A stretch of DNA of 64,000 bases. It comes from Syntrophaceae bacterium UBA5744. Its GTDB lineage: Bacteria; Desulfobacterota; Syntrophia; Syntrophales; UBA2192. Below are positions 63,901 to 64,000 of the stretch, in pieces. The position numbers and the translations under genes are program-made. The stretch lies in NCBI GenBank assembly GCA_002419215.1, contig DIFQ01000139.1, positions 6,821 to 70,820 of the forward strand, read 5' to 3'. The notes under the pieces were generated by a model. That model did not search any database, was not told the origin of the DNA, and saw nothing but the letters and a program-made list of their open reading frames with translations. Position 1 is the first letter of the stretch, and the number at the start of each line of letters is the position of its first letter.

Positions 63901-64000
63901 AACACCCCCCAGATCGGCGTTTTCCGCGTGATGCCCCGGACCCTCGGTCGGGTGTCGGCCTTCCAGGCGGGGGCCGCCCTGGCGGCCCACGTGGCCACGG
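60916..64000 (+). CDS. HdrA/GltD-type fused iron-sulphur flavoprotein (partial, open at right edge)
   Basis: From the ATG at 60916 the frame stays open to the end, so at least 1,028 residues. Order of parts: an HdrA-like Rossmann start (ILLVGSGYGALKVAQDLAQSG); a [4Fe-4S] motif C114-C117-C120-C124; a GltD-like domain with CPLGVNVQAYM, CGRVCHHPCEQSC, FAD motif GAGPAG near 252 and NAD(P) motif GGGNSA near 380; a dense Cys cluster (C618, C621, C622, C624, C627, C631); then an HdrA-like half with FVCTCNG (C730, C732), a six-Cys stretch from about 774-802 and another Rossmann motif LGGSEVGLS near 878. It is coupled to korC by an ATGA overlap. It probably passes electrons between Kor ferredoxin and NAD(P)H. 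Confidence 0.88.
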   Translation, partial: MKRPSSAGTVKKAILLVGSGYGALKVAQDLAQSGHFLVWVTKAPHFLELPVGRASFVEWPEDLEFQFRPLYLRVTRHPRVTTLTHTRIESIEQGPEGYRVVAVQDPLFVDYDLCTGCGRCMEVCPIQNTANPPLRRTPAYCPSRALDLDKRKPGPCRTACPLGVNVQAYMALTAASRFDEALAVIRRDNPLPGICGRVCHHPCEQSCRRAELDEAVAICSVKRFLADRELSEKQPRFDETGKDKRSERIAVIGAGPAGLTAAHYLNRAGFPVTIFEAHHEAGGMLRLGINAFRLPRAVLDAEIGAIVESGVEIRAGTAVRALKDLFDEGFRAILVCTGAHQDLRLGIPGDGAEGVLGAVEMLRSLHNGKMSALPGHVAVIGGGNSAFDAARAAVRLGAESVTIYYRRERGDMPASLPEIREAEEEGVRIEFRCAPSRIAVKDGKAAGLTLIRMKMGKPDRSGRRRPEPIAGSEFAVPAERVIVAIGQQPHLTGLQDHVKTDSAGRISVDKKFTAAHPNVFAAGDVVTGPDTVVGSMTQGRQAAARVAAYLKGARISPDGSAETHSVGEYPDVSKNQPKVRRAQMPRREAARRRRDFGEVETGFSAEQAVAEARRCLQCSLCCECRVCESVCKDIGAIDHARAPRRLNFVSPAVIVASESEFARRDMLGQQGIYRVGEFKSATDIVNVLMAGSASAGQAMADCLSLRQPGVPAEPRELPDDREPRLGVFVCTCNGTLASPGALERIREMASRMPEAVHSELIVSACHPRGADRIAAVFRSRRLSRVILASCVCCPLEFQCIACNDQRNRARVHLFNRLGLDRCRFEMINIRDHLGGSGLSEDQTVASARDFLREAYLRVRLLGPLRGSTTKMGNRILVLGGSEVGLSCAHILDLQGFKVRLVHRCRLKGGSDLPEGIAMRPVTDTIGKGITHVPEAVIESIKGHLGDFHVTVSDNGQRRQWKADIVCLTDLNLLPLAIPVDMFGLKKFYRFNFAFFNTPQIGVFRVMPRTLGRVSAFQAGAALAAHVAT

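Overview
The window reads as chromosomal DNA of a GC-rich, anaerobic, Gram-negative bacterium, most likely a deltaproteobacterium (Desulfobacterota) with a syntrophic or fermentative style of life. The outer membrane is shown by a complete Tol-Pal operon, an outer-membrane phospholipase, a TPR/beta-barrel protein and several lipoproteins. The anaerobic metabolism is suggested by a ferredoxin-linked 2-oxoacid oxidoreductase (Kor) operon joined to a giant HdrA/GltD-like flavoprotein, and by an ADP-forming acyl-CoA synthetase. The exact taxon is inference. I see no rRNA, tRNA or CRISPR array.

Layout. 0-6.4 kb (minus strand): pyrR-pyrB-pyrC behind a promoter, a PyrR-type RNA site and an intrinsic terminator (a complete attenuator), followed by recO, glyQ and glyS (glyS runs off the left edge). 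6.6-11.8 kb (plus): tolQ-tolR-tolA-tolB-pal-cpoB. 11.9-16.9 kb (minus): ctpA, a YibQ-like deacetylase-fold protein, a large TPR protein and a lipoprotein, probably an envelope-maintenance set. 17-31 kb: mixed genes, including a MinD/FlhG-like ATPase, a diguanylate cyclase, a MaoC-like hydratase, a BASS transporter, a CAP-domain protein, PldA, an MBL hydrolase, a papain-like protease with a BACON-like tail and an ADP-forming acyl-CoA synthetase. 31-36.5 kb is accessory: a REP-type (RAYT) transposase between perfect 19-bp inverted repeats, a VapBC module, a DUF1624 membrane protein, a GYD protein and an orphan HepT-like protein. 36.5-49.7 kb: isochorismatase-fold hydrolase, zincin, DUF697, EamA and GT39-like membrane proteins, an esterase, lipoproteins, DUF1846, a site-2 protease and a radical SAM protein. 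49.7-51.6 kb: an HK/RR operon with an 11-bp-period direct repeat upstream. 52.4-57.1 kb: a small stress cluster (PAS-LuxR regulator, two unusual Hsp20-like proteins, a Cys-rich protein, UspA, a lone CBM48 domain, a phasin-like helical protein), bracketed by the same two repeat units on both sides. 57.9-64 kb: korDABC plus a fused flavoprotein of more than 1,000 residues that is still open at the right edge.

The most unusual structure is not a gene. Many spacers hold short words of 7 or 8 bases iterated three to five times, and in most cases the reverse complement of the same words returns 30-60 bases later, so each spacer can fold into a long imperfect hairpin. The word differs by locus (families A-D below), and some arms start exactly at, or supply, the stop codon of the gene before. 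A RAYT transposase, the enzyme class known to be tied to REP palindromes, is encoded in the window.
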